DNA of 6,985 nt, taken from an uncultured Clostridia bacterium. Its GTDB lineage: Bacteria > Bacillota > Clostridia > Oscillospirales > Acutalibacteraceae. Under the pieces are notes generated by a model, which was not told the origin of the DNA, searched no databases, and saw nothing but the letters and a program-made list of their open reading frames with translations. Numbering within the stretch: position 1 is the first letter of the stretch; each line of letters starts with the position of its first letter. Made by a program: the position numbers and the translations under genes. The stretch covers positions 1 through 6,985 of the forward strand of contig CAJOQU010000174.1 in assembly GCA_905236975.1 (NCBI GenBank), read 5' to 3'. This document shows positions 1 to 6,868 of this stretch, piece after piece.

Positions 1-780
1 ATTACCCGTTTGGCGGGCGGGGTGCCGGTCATTATTGAAACCAAAGCCGAAAACGATTTCAAGGTCACACCGGAAGAGCTGAAAAACGCCCTCTCCCCCC
101 GTACCAAGCTGCTTATTCTGCCCTACCCCTGCAATCCCACCGGCGCCATTATGGAAAGGCGGGATTTAGAGGCGTTGGCCGCGGTACTGCGCGAAACAAA
201 TGTGTTGGTTTTATCGGATGAAATTTACGCCGAGCTGACCTTCGGTGAGCAGCCGCATGTTTCCATGGCGGCGATTGACGGTATGAAAGAGCGTACCATC
301 ACGGTGAACGGCTTTTCCAAAGCCTATTCCATGACCGGCTGGCGGCTGGGCTTTGCCTGCGGGCCGGAGCCGATTTTGACCCAGATCACCAAGATTCACC
401 AGTTTGCCATTATGTGCGCGCCTACCACCTCACAGTATGCCGCTATTGAGGCCATGAAAAATTGTGACGAGGATATCGCCCACATGAAACACGAATACAA
501 TATGCGCCGCCGTTTCATGGTGGCTGGTTTTAACCGCATCGGACTGCCCTGTCGCGAGCCGAAAGGTGCGTTTTACGCCTTCCCCTCTATTCAATCCACA
601 GGACTTTCCAGCAACGAGTTTTGCGAAAAACTGCTTTACAGCAAAAATGTCGCCGTGGTACCGGGGACAGCGTTCGGTGACAGCGGCGAAGGCTTTATCC
701 GTGCGTCCTACTGCTATTCCAATGAGCATATTAAAGAGGCCATCCGCCGTATCGGTGAATTTGTGAAGGAGCTGACCTGA
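1..780 (+). CDS. PLP-dependent class I/II aminotransferase (5'-truncated)
   Basis: Fold-type I aminotransferase that moves an amino group between an amino acid and a 2-oxo acid in the cytoplasm through pyridoxal phosphate. The frame is open from base 1 (I-T-R-L-A-G-G), so the true start lies upstream. The 259 visible residues are about two thirds of a usual ~390-residue protein. Counting from base 1, family residues are in place: N45 in P-C-N-P-T-G, D73 and Y76 in L-S-D-E-I-Y, the Schiff-base lysine K107 (bases 319-321) in F-S-K-A-Y-S-M-T-G-W-R with R115, and the carboxylate-binding arginine R234 in F-I-R-A-S-Y. The M-T-G-W-R-L-G-F stretch fits the aspartate aminotransferase/PatA-like group, but the substrate cannot be read from sequence; an aromatic or N-acetyl-diaminopimelate aminotransferase remains possible. 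It is transcribed towards mfd and ends at its own terminator. No link to the minus-strand genes is apparent. Confidence 0.93.
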   Translation: MTRLAGGVPVIIETKAENDFKVTPEELKNALSPRTKLLILPYPCNPTGAIMERRDLEALAAVLRETNVLVLSDEIYAELTFGEQPHVSMAAIDGMKERTITVNGFSKAYSMTGWRLGFACGPEPILTQITKIHQFAIMCAPTTSQYAAIEAMKNCDEDIAHMKHEYNMRRRFMVAGFNRIGLPCREPKGAFYAFPSIQSTGLSSNEFCEKLLYSKNVAVVPGTAFGDSGEGFIRASYCYSNEHIKEAIRRIGEFVKELT

Positions 781-823
781 CCACCGCCCAAAACCCGAAA
801 AACAGGTTTATCGACAGACTGCA

Positions 824-863
824 CGCCCCCGCTTAACCGGCAGGTTAAGCGGGGGCGTTTTTT
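824..863 (+). terminator. Intrinsic terminator of the aminotransferase gene
   Basis: A perfect 15-bp inverted repeat (arms 824-838 and 843-857) closes a four-base loop (GGCA) and is followed at once by six T (858-863). It starts 43 bases after the aminotransferase stop, the classic form of a rho-independent terminator on the plus strand. The minus-strand transcript from mfd also makes this hairpin 10 bases after its stop. There the hairpin is followed by TGCAGTCTG rather than a T-run, so in that direction it may protect the 3' end or terminate only weakly. Confidence 0.93.
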
Positions 864-867
864 GATG

Positions 868-3800
868 TTACTTTTTTATTTCGGGATCGGTCAACGCTTT
901 TGTCAACCCGGTCGCAAGGTCGGCCATGGACTGACCGCTTTGCAGGCGGATCACATAGGTCGGCTTTTCTTTGGCAGTCAAGGTAAACCGTGTGCCGAAC
1001 GCCTGCGACAGTGCGGCAACAACCGTCGGGCGAATGGAACTGACATGCAAAACCGCCGCACGGCCGTTTTCGCTGATCTCGGTAATGCCGGCCTCCGCCG
1101 CGCAGCTGCGCAAAAGGGCGACGTCGATCAAACCCATCACGGCGGCAGGGGGGTCGCCGAATCGATCGCATAATTCATCGATCACATCGCTTGCGTCCTC
1201 GTCGGTGCGAATGGCGGCGATCCGTTTGTAAATACCCAACCGTGCGGGAAGCGATGCAATATACCGTTCGGGAATGTGCGCCGAAATATTCAGGTCAACC
1301 GTACAAGGCACCTCCTCAACAGCGGGAAGGCCGTTTTCCTGATTGACCGCGTCGTTCAACAGCTTGAGGTAAAGTTCATACCCCACCGATTCCATGTTGC
1401 CATGCTGTTCGCCGCCCAAAATGCTGCCCGCGCCGCGGATTTCCAAGTCGCGCATGGCAATTTTAAAGCCGGAGCCAAACTCGGTATACTCCCGAATCGC
1501 TTCTAACCGTTTGGTGGCAACGTCCGACAACTGCTTGCCGCGCCGGAAACAAAAATAAGCGTAAGCCCGTCGGGGCGAGCGCCCCACCCGTCCGCGCAGT
1601 TGGTGCAGCTGTGCCAAGCCCATCTTTTCGGCTTCATCAATAATCAGCGTATTGGCATTGGGTACATCCACACCGGTCTCAATAATGGTGGTGCAGACCA
1701 GCAGATCGATCTCATGCTCCAACAGTCGCCGCCACACGTCGGTCAGTTCATCTTCGCTCATTTGCCCGTGCGCAATGCCGATGTTGATGTCCGGCAGCTG
1801 CTGTTTCAGCGCGGCCGCACAGCGAGCGATGCTGTCGATCCGATTGTGCAGATAATACACCTGCCCGCCGCGGCGTATTTCTTTTTTAATGGCGTCGATC
1901 AACACACCCGCGTCATACTCCAACACATAGGTCTGCACCGGGTGGCGGTCGCCCGGCGCCTCGTCAAGCGACGACATATCCCGCAGCCCCGACATTGCCA
2001 TATTTAAGGTGCGGGGGATCGGGGTGGCGCTGAGGGTCAAAATATCTACAAACGGGTAGCGTTCTTTCAGGCGTTCTTTTTGTGCTACGCCGAAACGTTG
2101 CTCTTCGTCGATTATGACCAGTCCGATGTTATGGAACTCCACATCCTTGGAAATCAGGCGGTGGGTGCCCACCACCATGTCCATTCTTCCGCATTTCAAG
2201 TCCGCCAAAATGCGGTTCTGCTCCTTTTGCGAAACAAATCGGTTTAACAGCCCCACCGTGACCGGCATTTCGCCGAAACGGCGGATCACGGTATTGTAGT
2301 GCTGTAAAGCCAAAATAGTAGTCGGCACCAACAACGCGCACTGCTTGCCCTCGCTGATGCATTTAAAGGCGGCACGCAGCGCCACCTCGGTCTTCCCAAA
2401 CCCAACATCGCCGCAAAGCAGACGATCCATGGGAACATCGCGCTCCATATCCCGCTTGATCTCGTTGACGCAGCGCAGTTGATCCTCGGTTTCTTCATAT
2501 TCAAAGCGACGTTCAAAATCGTTTTGCAGGTCGGTATCGGGGCTGAAAGCGTACCCCTTCATGGCCATGCGTTTGGCGTAAAGCGCGGTCAATTGTTTGG
2601 CCATATCCTGCACGGCGGTTTTGACCCGCTTGCGTGTTTTCTGCCATTCCGATCCGCCTAAACGGTTGAGCCGGACGCCGCCGTTCTCAGCCGTGCCAAT
2701 ATATTTGGAAACCAAATCCAACTGGGTGACCGGCACATACAGCACATCGCTGCCCGCGTACTTGATTTTGATATAATCTTTGGTGACACCCGCGTTGGTA
2801 ATGCGTTGAATGCCCGCAAACACGCCGATACCGTGTGATTCATGCACGACATAGTCGCCTTCATGCAGTTCTTCAAGCGAACCGATCTCTTTCCCGTTTT
2901 TGGGCCGTTTTTTACGCCGGTGTTCATCGGCCGCGATGTGACGATGGGTAATCAGCAAAAACCGTGCCGCCGGAATCTCAAACCCTCCCGACAGTCCGCC
3001 CGGTATGACCGTTACGCCTGTGGGAGTAAAATCCCCTGATTCGGAAAAAACGGCCGCAACGCCCTTTTCGTTCAGCTCGGTGGTCAACACCCGCGCCGCA
3101 CGCGATTCCCCGGCTAAAATAACCACGGACCCGTGATTTTCCAACATAAAGGCGATATCCTCTTTCAGCACCGTTACATCGCCGCTCCAGGCGGTTGAGC
3201 GTTTCAGGTTAAAATGTAAGATATCCCGCGGGCGCAGCTCATACGAGGTGCGTGGAAAATTTTCCAGAATTACGCCGCCGTTCACACAAGCCCAAAAGGT
3301 AGTCTTATCCAGCCACAGCCGCGCCGTAGCGGCGGATAAAAATCCCTGCTCCAAATGCTGTTCCACATCGGCCGCCTGTTGTGCGGCCATGCTTTTCAGG
3401 CGCTCGGCGATATTCCCGCTTTCGCTGATAAACATGAGCGCATCAGGCAGATAATCAAAGACCGTTTCACCGCCCGGGTACAACAACGGCAGGTAGCGAT
3501 CCGGAGAAATAGGCAGATCGCCTTCTAAAGCGTTGATGTCACTCTCTAAAACCGTGCGCTGTGCGTCGGTCAGGTTTTTAGCCGCAGAGGCATAGCGCCG
3601 AAGGGTATCCGCCAGCGCCGCCGGATCAAACAGCACCTCACAAGCAGGGGTAACCGTCACCTGCTGTTGATTTTCGGTACGGCGTTGGGTCTCGGGGTCG
3701 AAAAGCGAAATACTGTCGATCTCATCCCCCCACAGCTCAATTCGAAAAGGCTCCCGGCTGTTGACGGGAAAAAGATCACAAATGCCGCCGCGCACCGAAA

Positions 3801-4317
3801 ACTGCCCCGCGGTCTCGCAAAGCTCTTGTCGGCTGTACCCGGCGGCGAGCAGTCGTTCGGTTAAATCTGAAAGCGCAATGCTGTCGCCCACCCGCATAGT
3901 AAACCGAGCATTTTGCAGAATTTCCGGCGGAACGGTCAACTGCACCGCCGCATCCACCGAAATGGCAAGCAGGTCAAAAGCCCCGTCCAAGAGCTTAGAC
4001 AGGGTATCGGTTCGTTGACGTTCATATTCTTTTGAATAGCCTGAAAGTGCGCCGATGCAGTAATCCCTTGCCGGCAGGTGCAAACAGCAAAGTCCTATGG
4101 ATGTAAGGTCATCACGCAGCAGACAGGCTGAGGCCTCATCAGGGGTGATGACGACCCCTTTGCGCCCCGTCTCGTGTACCAGATCAGCCGCCATGCAGGC
4201 TTTATGAACCGAGGATAACCCCGTGCAGACCAATGGCAGCTTCTCTTTTTGAAGGTTATTCAGCAATTCGCGGTAAACCGCGTCCTGCCGCAAAACCTTG
4301 CCGATAAATTTCATCAT
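868..4317 (-). CDS. mfd: Transcription-repair coupling factor Mfd
   Basis: ATP-driven DNA translocase that pushes stalled RNA polymerase off lesions and recruits UvrA for nucleotide excision repair. At 1149 residues it is full length. The UvrB-like N-terminal module (about 1-340) carries G-Q-F-S-V-R-G, with R176, R192 and W196 aligning to the UvrA-contacting R165, R181 and F185 of E. coli Mfd as I recall them. The CarD-like RNA-polymerase-interacting domain covers about 484-545. The RecG-like motor follows: Walker A G-D-V-G-F-G-K-T at 636-643, D-E-E-Q at 737-740, S-A-T at 763-765, and motif VI Q-L-R-G-R-V-G-R at 906-913. The R-D-L-E-I-R-G-A-G segment (956-964) belongs to the translocation (TRG) motif. 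The autoinhibitory C-terminal domain spans about 1000-1149. Two ATGs in a row (4317 and 4314) open the gene one base after the pth stop with no clear Shine-Dalgarno sequence, so translational coupling to pth is inferred. No motif is missing. Confidence 0.98.
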   Translation of the reverse strand: MMKFIGKVLRQDAVYRELLNNLQKEKLPLVCTGLSSVHKACMAADLVHETGRKGVVITPDEASACLLRDDLTSIGLCCLHLPARDYCIGALSGYSKEYERQRTDTLSKLLDGAFDLLAISVDAAVQLTVPPEILQNARFTMRVGDSIALSDLTERLLAAGYSRQELCETAGQFSVRGGICDLFPVNSREPFRIELWGDEIDSISLFDPETQRRTENQQQVTVTPACEVLFDPAALADTLRRYASAAKNLTDAQRTVLESDINALEGDLPISPDRYLPLLYPGGETVFDYLPDALMFISESGNIAERLKSMAAQQAADVEQHLEQGFLSAATARLWLDKTTFWACVNGGVILENFPRTSYELRPRDILHFNLKRSTAWSGDVTVLKEDIAFMLENHGSVVILAGESRAARVLTTELNEKGVAAVFSESGDFTPTGVTVIPGGLSGGFEIPAARFLLITHRHIAADEHRRKKRPKNGKEIGSLEELHEGDYVVHESHGIGVFAGIQRITNAGVTKDYIKIKYAGSDVLYVPVTQLDLVSKYIGTAENGGVRLNRLGGSEWQKTRKRVKTAVQDMAKQLTALYAKRMAMKGYAFSPDTDLQNDFERRFEYEETEDQLRCVNEIKRDMERDVPMDRLLCGDVGFGKTEVALRAAFKCISEGKQCALLVPTTILALQHYNTVIRRFGEMPVTVGLLNRFVSQKEQNRILADLKCGRMDMVVGTHRLISKDVEFHNIGLVIIDEEQRFGVAQKERLKERYPFVDILTLSATPIPRTLNMAMSGLRDMSSLDEAPGDRHPVQTYVLEYDAGVLIDAIKKEIRRGGQVYYLHNRIDSIARCAAALKQQLPDINIGIAHGQMSEDELTDVWRRLLEHEIDLLVCTTIIETGVDVPNANTLIIDEAEKMGLAQLHQLRGRVGRSPRRAYAYFCFRRGKQLSDVATKRLEAIREYTEFGSGFKIAMRDLEIRGAGSILGGEQHGNMESVGYELYLKLLNDAVNQENGLPAVEEVPCTVDLNISAHIPERYIASLPARLGIYKRIAAIRTDEDASDVIDELCDRFGDPPAAVMGLIDVALLRSCAAEAGITEISENGRAAVLHVSSIRPTVVAALSQAFGTRFTLTAKEKPTYVIRLQSGQSMADLATGLTKALTDPEIKK

Positions 4318-4318
4318 A

Positions 4319-4909
4319 TCAACTGTTATAAAGATTCATGGCGGAATCAATGCCGTGAGTGAAAATTTCTTCTACCGCAAGGCAGGTCGTATCCAGCGCT
4401 TGATCGAGCGCGGCCTGCTGTTCGGCCGGGAATTTGCCCAGCACCCAGTCCTTTAAGTTGGTCTCGCGGTGGGGGCGCTCCCCCACACCGATTTTAACGC
4501 GCATCAGCTCCTCGGTTCCCAGACACTCAATAATATCCTTGATGCCGTTATGCCCGCCGTGACTGCCCTTGCGCCGCATGCGGATTTTTCCCACATCCAG
4601 CGAGATATCGTCAAACAAAAAAAGCATTCGTTCAGGCGGGATTTTATAAAACCCGGCCAGCGGCAAAACCGCACGACCCGAATTGTTCATGTAGGTTTGC
4701 GGCTTGGCCAGTATTACCCGCCGTCCGGCAATCTCACCCATGCCGTACACGGCCTCAAATTTATGTTTTTCAAAGGCAACGCCATGCTTTGCCGCCAAAC
4801 GGTCTACCGCCATAAAGCCGGCGTTGTGCCGTGTATTTTCATAAGATAGACCGGGGTTTCCCAGCCCCGCGACCAACCAAAGTGTATCGGTTTTGTTCTT
4901 AAAAAACAC
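4319..4909 (-). CDS. pth: Peptidyl-tRNA hydrolase
   Basis: Cleaves the ester bond of peptidyl-tRNAs released early from ribosomes, returning tRNA to the pool; an essential cytoplasmic enzyme in most bacteria. From the chosen GTG start it has 196 residues, a normal length. Family residues, numbered from that start: N18 in G-L-G-N-P-G, catalytic H28 in N-T-R-H-N-A-G, N75 in Y-M-N-N-S-G, D100 in L-F-D-D, and N121 in G-G-H-N-G-I. The frame stays open upstream to an ATG at 5020, but that start lies inside clpX, adds 37 unconserved residues and lacks a good ribosome site. The GTG at 4909 has AAAAGGGGG six bases upstream and begins V-F-F-K, as in clostridial homologues I recall. A hairpin separates it from clpX, and its stop is one base from the mfd start; pth-mfd adjacency is widespread in Firmicutes. 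Confidence 0.96.
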   Translation of the reverse strand: MFFKNKTDTLWLVAGLGNPGLSYENTRHNAGFMAVDRLAAKHGVAFEKHKFEAVYGMGEIAGRRVILAKPQTYMNNSGRAVLPLAGFYKIPPERMLFLFDDISLDVGKIRMRRKGSHGGHNGIKDIIECLGTEELMRVKIGVGERPHRETNLKDWVLGKFPAEQQAALDQALDTTCLAVEEIFTHGIDSAMNLYNS

Positions 4910-4915
4910 CCTATT

Positions 4916-4924
4916 CCCCCTTTT
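4916..4924 (-). promoter_or_regulatory. Ribosome-binding site deciding the pth GTG start
   Basis: On the minus strand AAAAGGGGG is followed by the six-base spacer AATAGG and then GTG (4909-4907). AAGGGGG matches the Shine-Dalgarno consensus AAGGAGG at six of seven positions. It favours the internal GTG over the upstream in-frame ATG at 5020. Confidence 0.8.
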
Positions 4925-4931
4925 ACAACAA

Positions 4932-4956
4932 TCCCGCGCAGGATACCTGCGCGGGA
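4932..4956 (-). terminator. Terminator-like hairpin between clpX and pth
   Basis: A perfect 11-bp GC-rich inverted repeat (arms 4932-4942 and 4946-4956) with a three-base loop lies 23 bases after the clpX stop and 22 bases before the pth GTG. On the minus strand it is followed by TTGTTGTAAAA, only a weak T-tract; on the plus strand there is none. It could be a leaky intrinsic terminator that lowers pth-mfd expression relative to clpPX, or an mRNA-stabilising or processing element. The structure is seen directly; the role is inferred. Confidence 0.55.
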
Positions 4957-4979
4957 CGACAATACGACTTCCGGCCAAT

Positions 4980-6227
4980 TTAAGAGGCCTTTCGCTGAAT
5001 ATCCGCTTTGCCGCTGTCAACCGCCTCGGCGGTGATGGTGATAGCCGAAACCGTGGGATCAGACGGGGTTTCGAACATCAGCGGTTGTAAAATGCTCTCG
5101 ATAATAGAGCGAAGGCCCCTTGCGCCGGTCTTGCGCTCGATGGTAAGCTCGGCGATGCGTTCCAGTGCCGCCGGTTCAAAGGTAAGGCTGACGCCATCCA
5201 TTTGAAAGAGCGCCTGATACTGCTTGATGATGGAGTTCTTAGGCTCGGTCATAATGCGAATGAGCGTTTCTTTATCCATCCCGTTCAAGGCGGTGATAAC
5301 CGGCAAACGCCCCACAAGCTCCGGAATCAACCCGAATTTTACCAAATCCTGATGGGTCGCCTTGGTGCAAAGTGCCTCCGCCTCTAAGCTTTTAGGCGAC
5401 TTGACATCCGCCCCAAAGCCCAACGAGCTGCCGCCCATTCGACGCTCGATAACCTTTTCGATCCCGTCAAACGCGCCGGCACAGATAAACAGGATATTGG
5501 TGGTATCGATCTGAATAAACTCCTGCTGCGGATGTTTTCGACCGCCCTGCGGGGGAACATTGGAAACCGTCCCCTCTAAAATTTTGAGCAGCGCCTGCTG
5601 CACGCCCTCACCGCTGACATCCCGCGTGATGGACGCATTCTCCGACTTGCGGGCAATTTTATCGATCTCGTCCACATAAATAATGCCGCGTTCGGCCTTT
5701 TCTATATCATAATCAGCGGCTTGAATCAGGCGCAGCAGGATATTCTCAACATCCTCGCCCACATAGCCCGCTTCGGTCAGGGTAGTTGCGTCGGTAATGG
5801 CGATGGGCACATCTAAAATCTTGGCCAGCGTTTGCGCAAGCAAGGTTTTGCCCACACCGGTGGGGCCGAGCATCAGTACATTGCTTTTGTTCAGCTCTAC
5901 ATCGTTGCCGTCGCTTTTAAAAATGCGTTTATAGTGATTGTAAACCGCAACTGCAAGGGTTTTTTTGGCGTCTTCCTGCCCGATCACATATTGGTCAAGC
6001 TGCTGTTTGATCTCGGCCGGTTTCGGAAGAACAAATTCTTCCTCCTTTTTGCCCTTTTTGCGGGGCTTGACATCCGCTTCGTCATGAAAAAGAAGGGTAT
6101 TGCAGAACTCGATACAGCTGTCACAGATATAAACTCCCGGGCCCTCAACAAGTCTTCCCACCTCGTCCTGCGTTTTGCCGCAGAACGAGCAACGGATCTC
6201 GCGGTCGATTTCCTTATCGTTCGGCAT
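4980..6227 (-). CDS. clpX: ATP-dependent Clp protease, unfoldase subunit ClpX
   Basis: Hexameric AAA+ unfoldase that recognises tagged or specific substrates and threads them into ClpP. The 415 residues are family-typical. The N-terminal zinc-binding domain has C13, C16, C35 and C38 (C-S-F-C and C-D-S-C). The ATPase domain has Walker A G-P-T-G-V-G-K-T at 121-128, the pore-1 loop G-Y-V-G at 154-157, Walker B ending in D186-E187, the R-K-H pore loop at 230-232, R307 in E-L-V-G-R-L-P as the probable arginine finger, and sensor-2 R370 in G-A-R-G-L-R. The ClpP-docking loop reads L-G-F (269-271), the counterpart of I-G-F in E. coli, so it should pair with the ClpP encoded just upstream. The start lies nine bases after the clpP stop, with a ribosome site overlapping that stop. 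A basic-acidic linker (about 55-65) separates the zinc and ATPase domains. Confidence 0.98.
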   Translation of the reverse strand: MPNDKEIDREIRCSFCGKTQDEVGRLVEGPGVYICDSCIEFCNTLLFHDEADVKPRKKGKKEEEFVLPKPAEIKQQLDQYVIGQEDAKKTLAVAVYNHYKRIFKSDGNDVELNKSNVLMLGPTGVGKTLLAQTLAKILDVPIAITDATTLTEAGYVGEDVENILLRLIQAADYDIEKAERGIIYVDEIDKIARKSENASITRDVSGEGVQQALLKILEGTVSNVPPQGGRKHPQQEFIQIDTTNILFICAGAFDGIEKVIERRMGGSSLGFGADVKSPKSLEAEALCTKATHQDLVKFGLIPELVGRLPVITALNGMDKETLIRIMTEPKNSIIKQYQALFQMDGVSLTFEPAALERIAELTIERKTGARGLRSIIESILQPLMFETPSDPTVSAITITAEAVDSGKADIQRKAS

Positions 6228-6232
6228 AGAAT

Positions 6233-6238
6233 CCCTCT
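6233..6238 (-). promoter_or_regulatory. clpX ribosome-binding site overlapping the clpP stop
   Basis: AGAGGG on the minus strand begins inside the clpP TAG stop codon (6239-6237) and ends five bases before the clpX ATG. This arrangement lets ribosomes finishing clpP reload on clpX, which would keep the two subunits balanced. The coupling is inference. Confidence 0.7.
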
Positions 6239-6818
6239 ATCTCTTGGTAATGACTTTATCGATCAAGCCATAAGCCATGGCTTCCTCCGCGCTCATGAAG
6301 TTATCGCGGTCGGTATCACGCTCAATGACCTCCAGCGGCTGCCCGGTCTGTTGTGACAGGATCTGGTTCAAATTGGCGCGGATCTTTTCAATTTGACGCG
6401 CATGAATCAAAATATCGGTCGCCTGACCCTGCGCCTGCCCGAGCGGCTGGTGAATCATGATCTCGCTGTTAGGCAGTGCCAAGCGTTTGCCCTTGGCGCC
6501 GGCCGCCAACAAAAAGGCTCCCATGCTGGCCGCCATGCCCATGCAGATGGTGCTGACGTCACACTTGATGTATTGCATGGTGTCGTAAATAGCCATGCCC
6601 GCGGTAACCGAACCGCCGGGGCTGTTGATATAAAAGCTGATGTCTTTCTCGGGGTCCTGACCCTCCAAAAACAGCATCTGCGCAATAATCACGCTGGCAG
6701 AGTTATTGTCTACCTGATCGTTCAGCATGATAATACGGTCATTCAGCAAGCGAGAGAAAATATCATAAGAACGCTCGCCGCGACTGGTTTGTTCAATAAC
6801 ATAAGGCACTAAATTCAT
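6237..6818 (-). CDS. clpP: ATP-dependent Clp protease, proteolytic subunit ClpP
   Basis: Serine protease that forms the double-heptamer degradation chamber used by ClpX and, where present, ClpA/ClpC-type partners. The 193 residues include the complete triad: S98 in G-M-A-A-S-M-G, H123 in M-I-H-Q-P-L-G, and D172 in D-R-D-N-F. The oxyanion-loop segment N-S-P-G-G-S is at 65-70. The N-terminus M-N-L-V-P-Y-V-I-E-Q begins close to where mature ClpP starts, so little or no propeptide is expected, as in the B. subtilis protein. The ATG at 6818 is preceded by GGAGGGG with a seven-base spacer. It lies between the probable trigger factor gene and clpX, a common clostridial order. I see no CtsR-type direct repeat or CIRCE element upstream, so heat-shock control, if any, is not visible here. 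Confidence 0.98.
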   Translation of the reverse strand: MNLVPYVIEQTSRGERSYDIFSRLLNDRIIMLNDQVDNNSASVIIAQMLFLEGQDPEKDISFYINSPGGSVTAGMAIYDTMQYIKCDVSTICMGMAASMGAFLLAAGAKGKRLALPNSEIMIHQPLGQAQGQATDILIHARQIEKIRANLNQILSQQTGQPLEVIERDTDRDNFMSAEEAMAYGLIDKVITKR

Positions 6819-6825
6819 ATCGTTA

Positions 6826-6832
6826 CCCCTCC
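6826..6832 (-). promoter_or_regulatory. Strong ribosome-binding site of clpP
   Basis: GGAGGGG on the minus strand, seven bases (TAACGAT) before the clpP ATG. It is a near-consensus Shine-Dalgarno sequence, the strongest in the window, consistent with efficient translation of clpP. Confidence 0.85.
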
Positions 6833-6868
6833 ATTACTAATAGTATGGACTGTAAACAGATTGAATAA

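Noticed and set aside
1600..2007. 135-codon plus-strand open frame opposite the mfd motor domain
   Set aside because: The minus-strand frame encodes intact helicase motifs here; the plus-strand frame is its shadow.
4469..4486. 7-bp G/C inverted repeat inside pth
   Set aside because: It falls in the conserved G-V-G-E-R-P-H coding segment and has no T-tract on either side, so codon use explains it.
4901..4906. Run of six T just after the pth start codon, considered as a slippage or phase-variation tract
   Set aside because: Six bases is too short to be persuasive, and it encodes the expected F-F that follows the start.
4910..5020. Longer pth starting at the ATG at 5020
   Set aside because: The extra 37 residues overlap the clpX 3' end, cover the hairpin region and are not Pth-like. 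The GTG at 4909 has a strong ribosome site and gives the usual length.
5832..6356. 174-codon plus-strand open frame across clpX and clpP
   Set aside because: It lies opposite conserved clpX and clpP coding sequence and its translation resembles no family I know. Antisense open frames are common opposite such genes.
6393..6812. 139-codon plus-strand open frame opposite clpP
   Set aside because: Fully inside clpP on the other strand, with His/Arg/Ala-rich shadow composition and no independent support.
6819..6868. Possible clpP promoter or heat-shock operator in the tig-clpP gap
   Set aside because: TTTACA and TACTAT-like hexamers occur but at unsuitable spacing. No CtsR-type heptad repeat or CIRCE inverted repeat is present, so no promoter is called.
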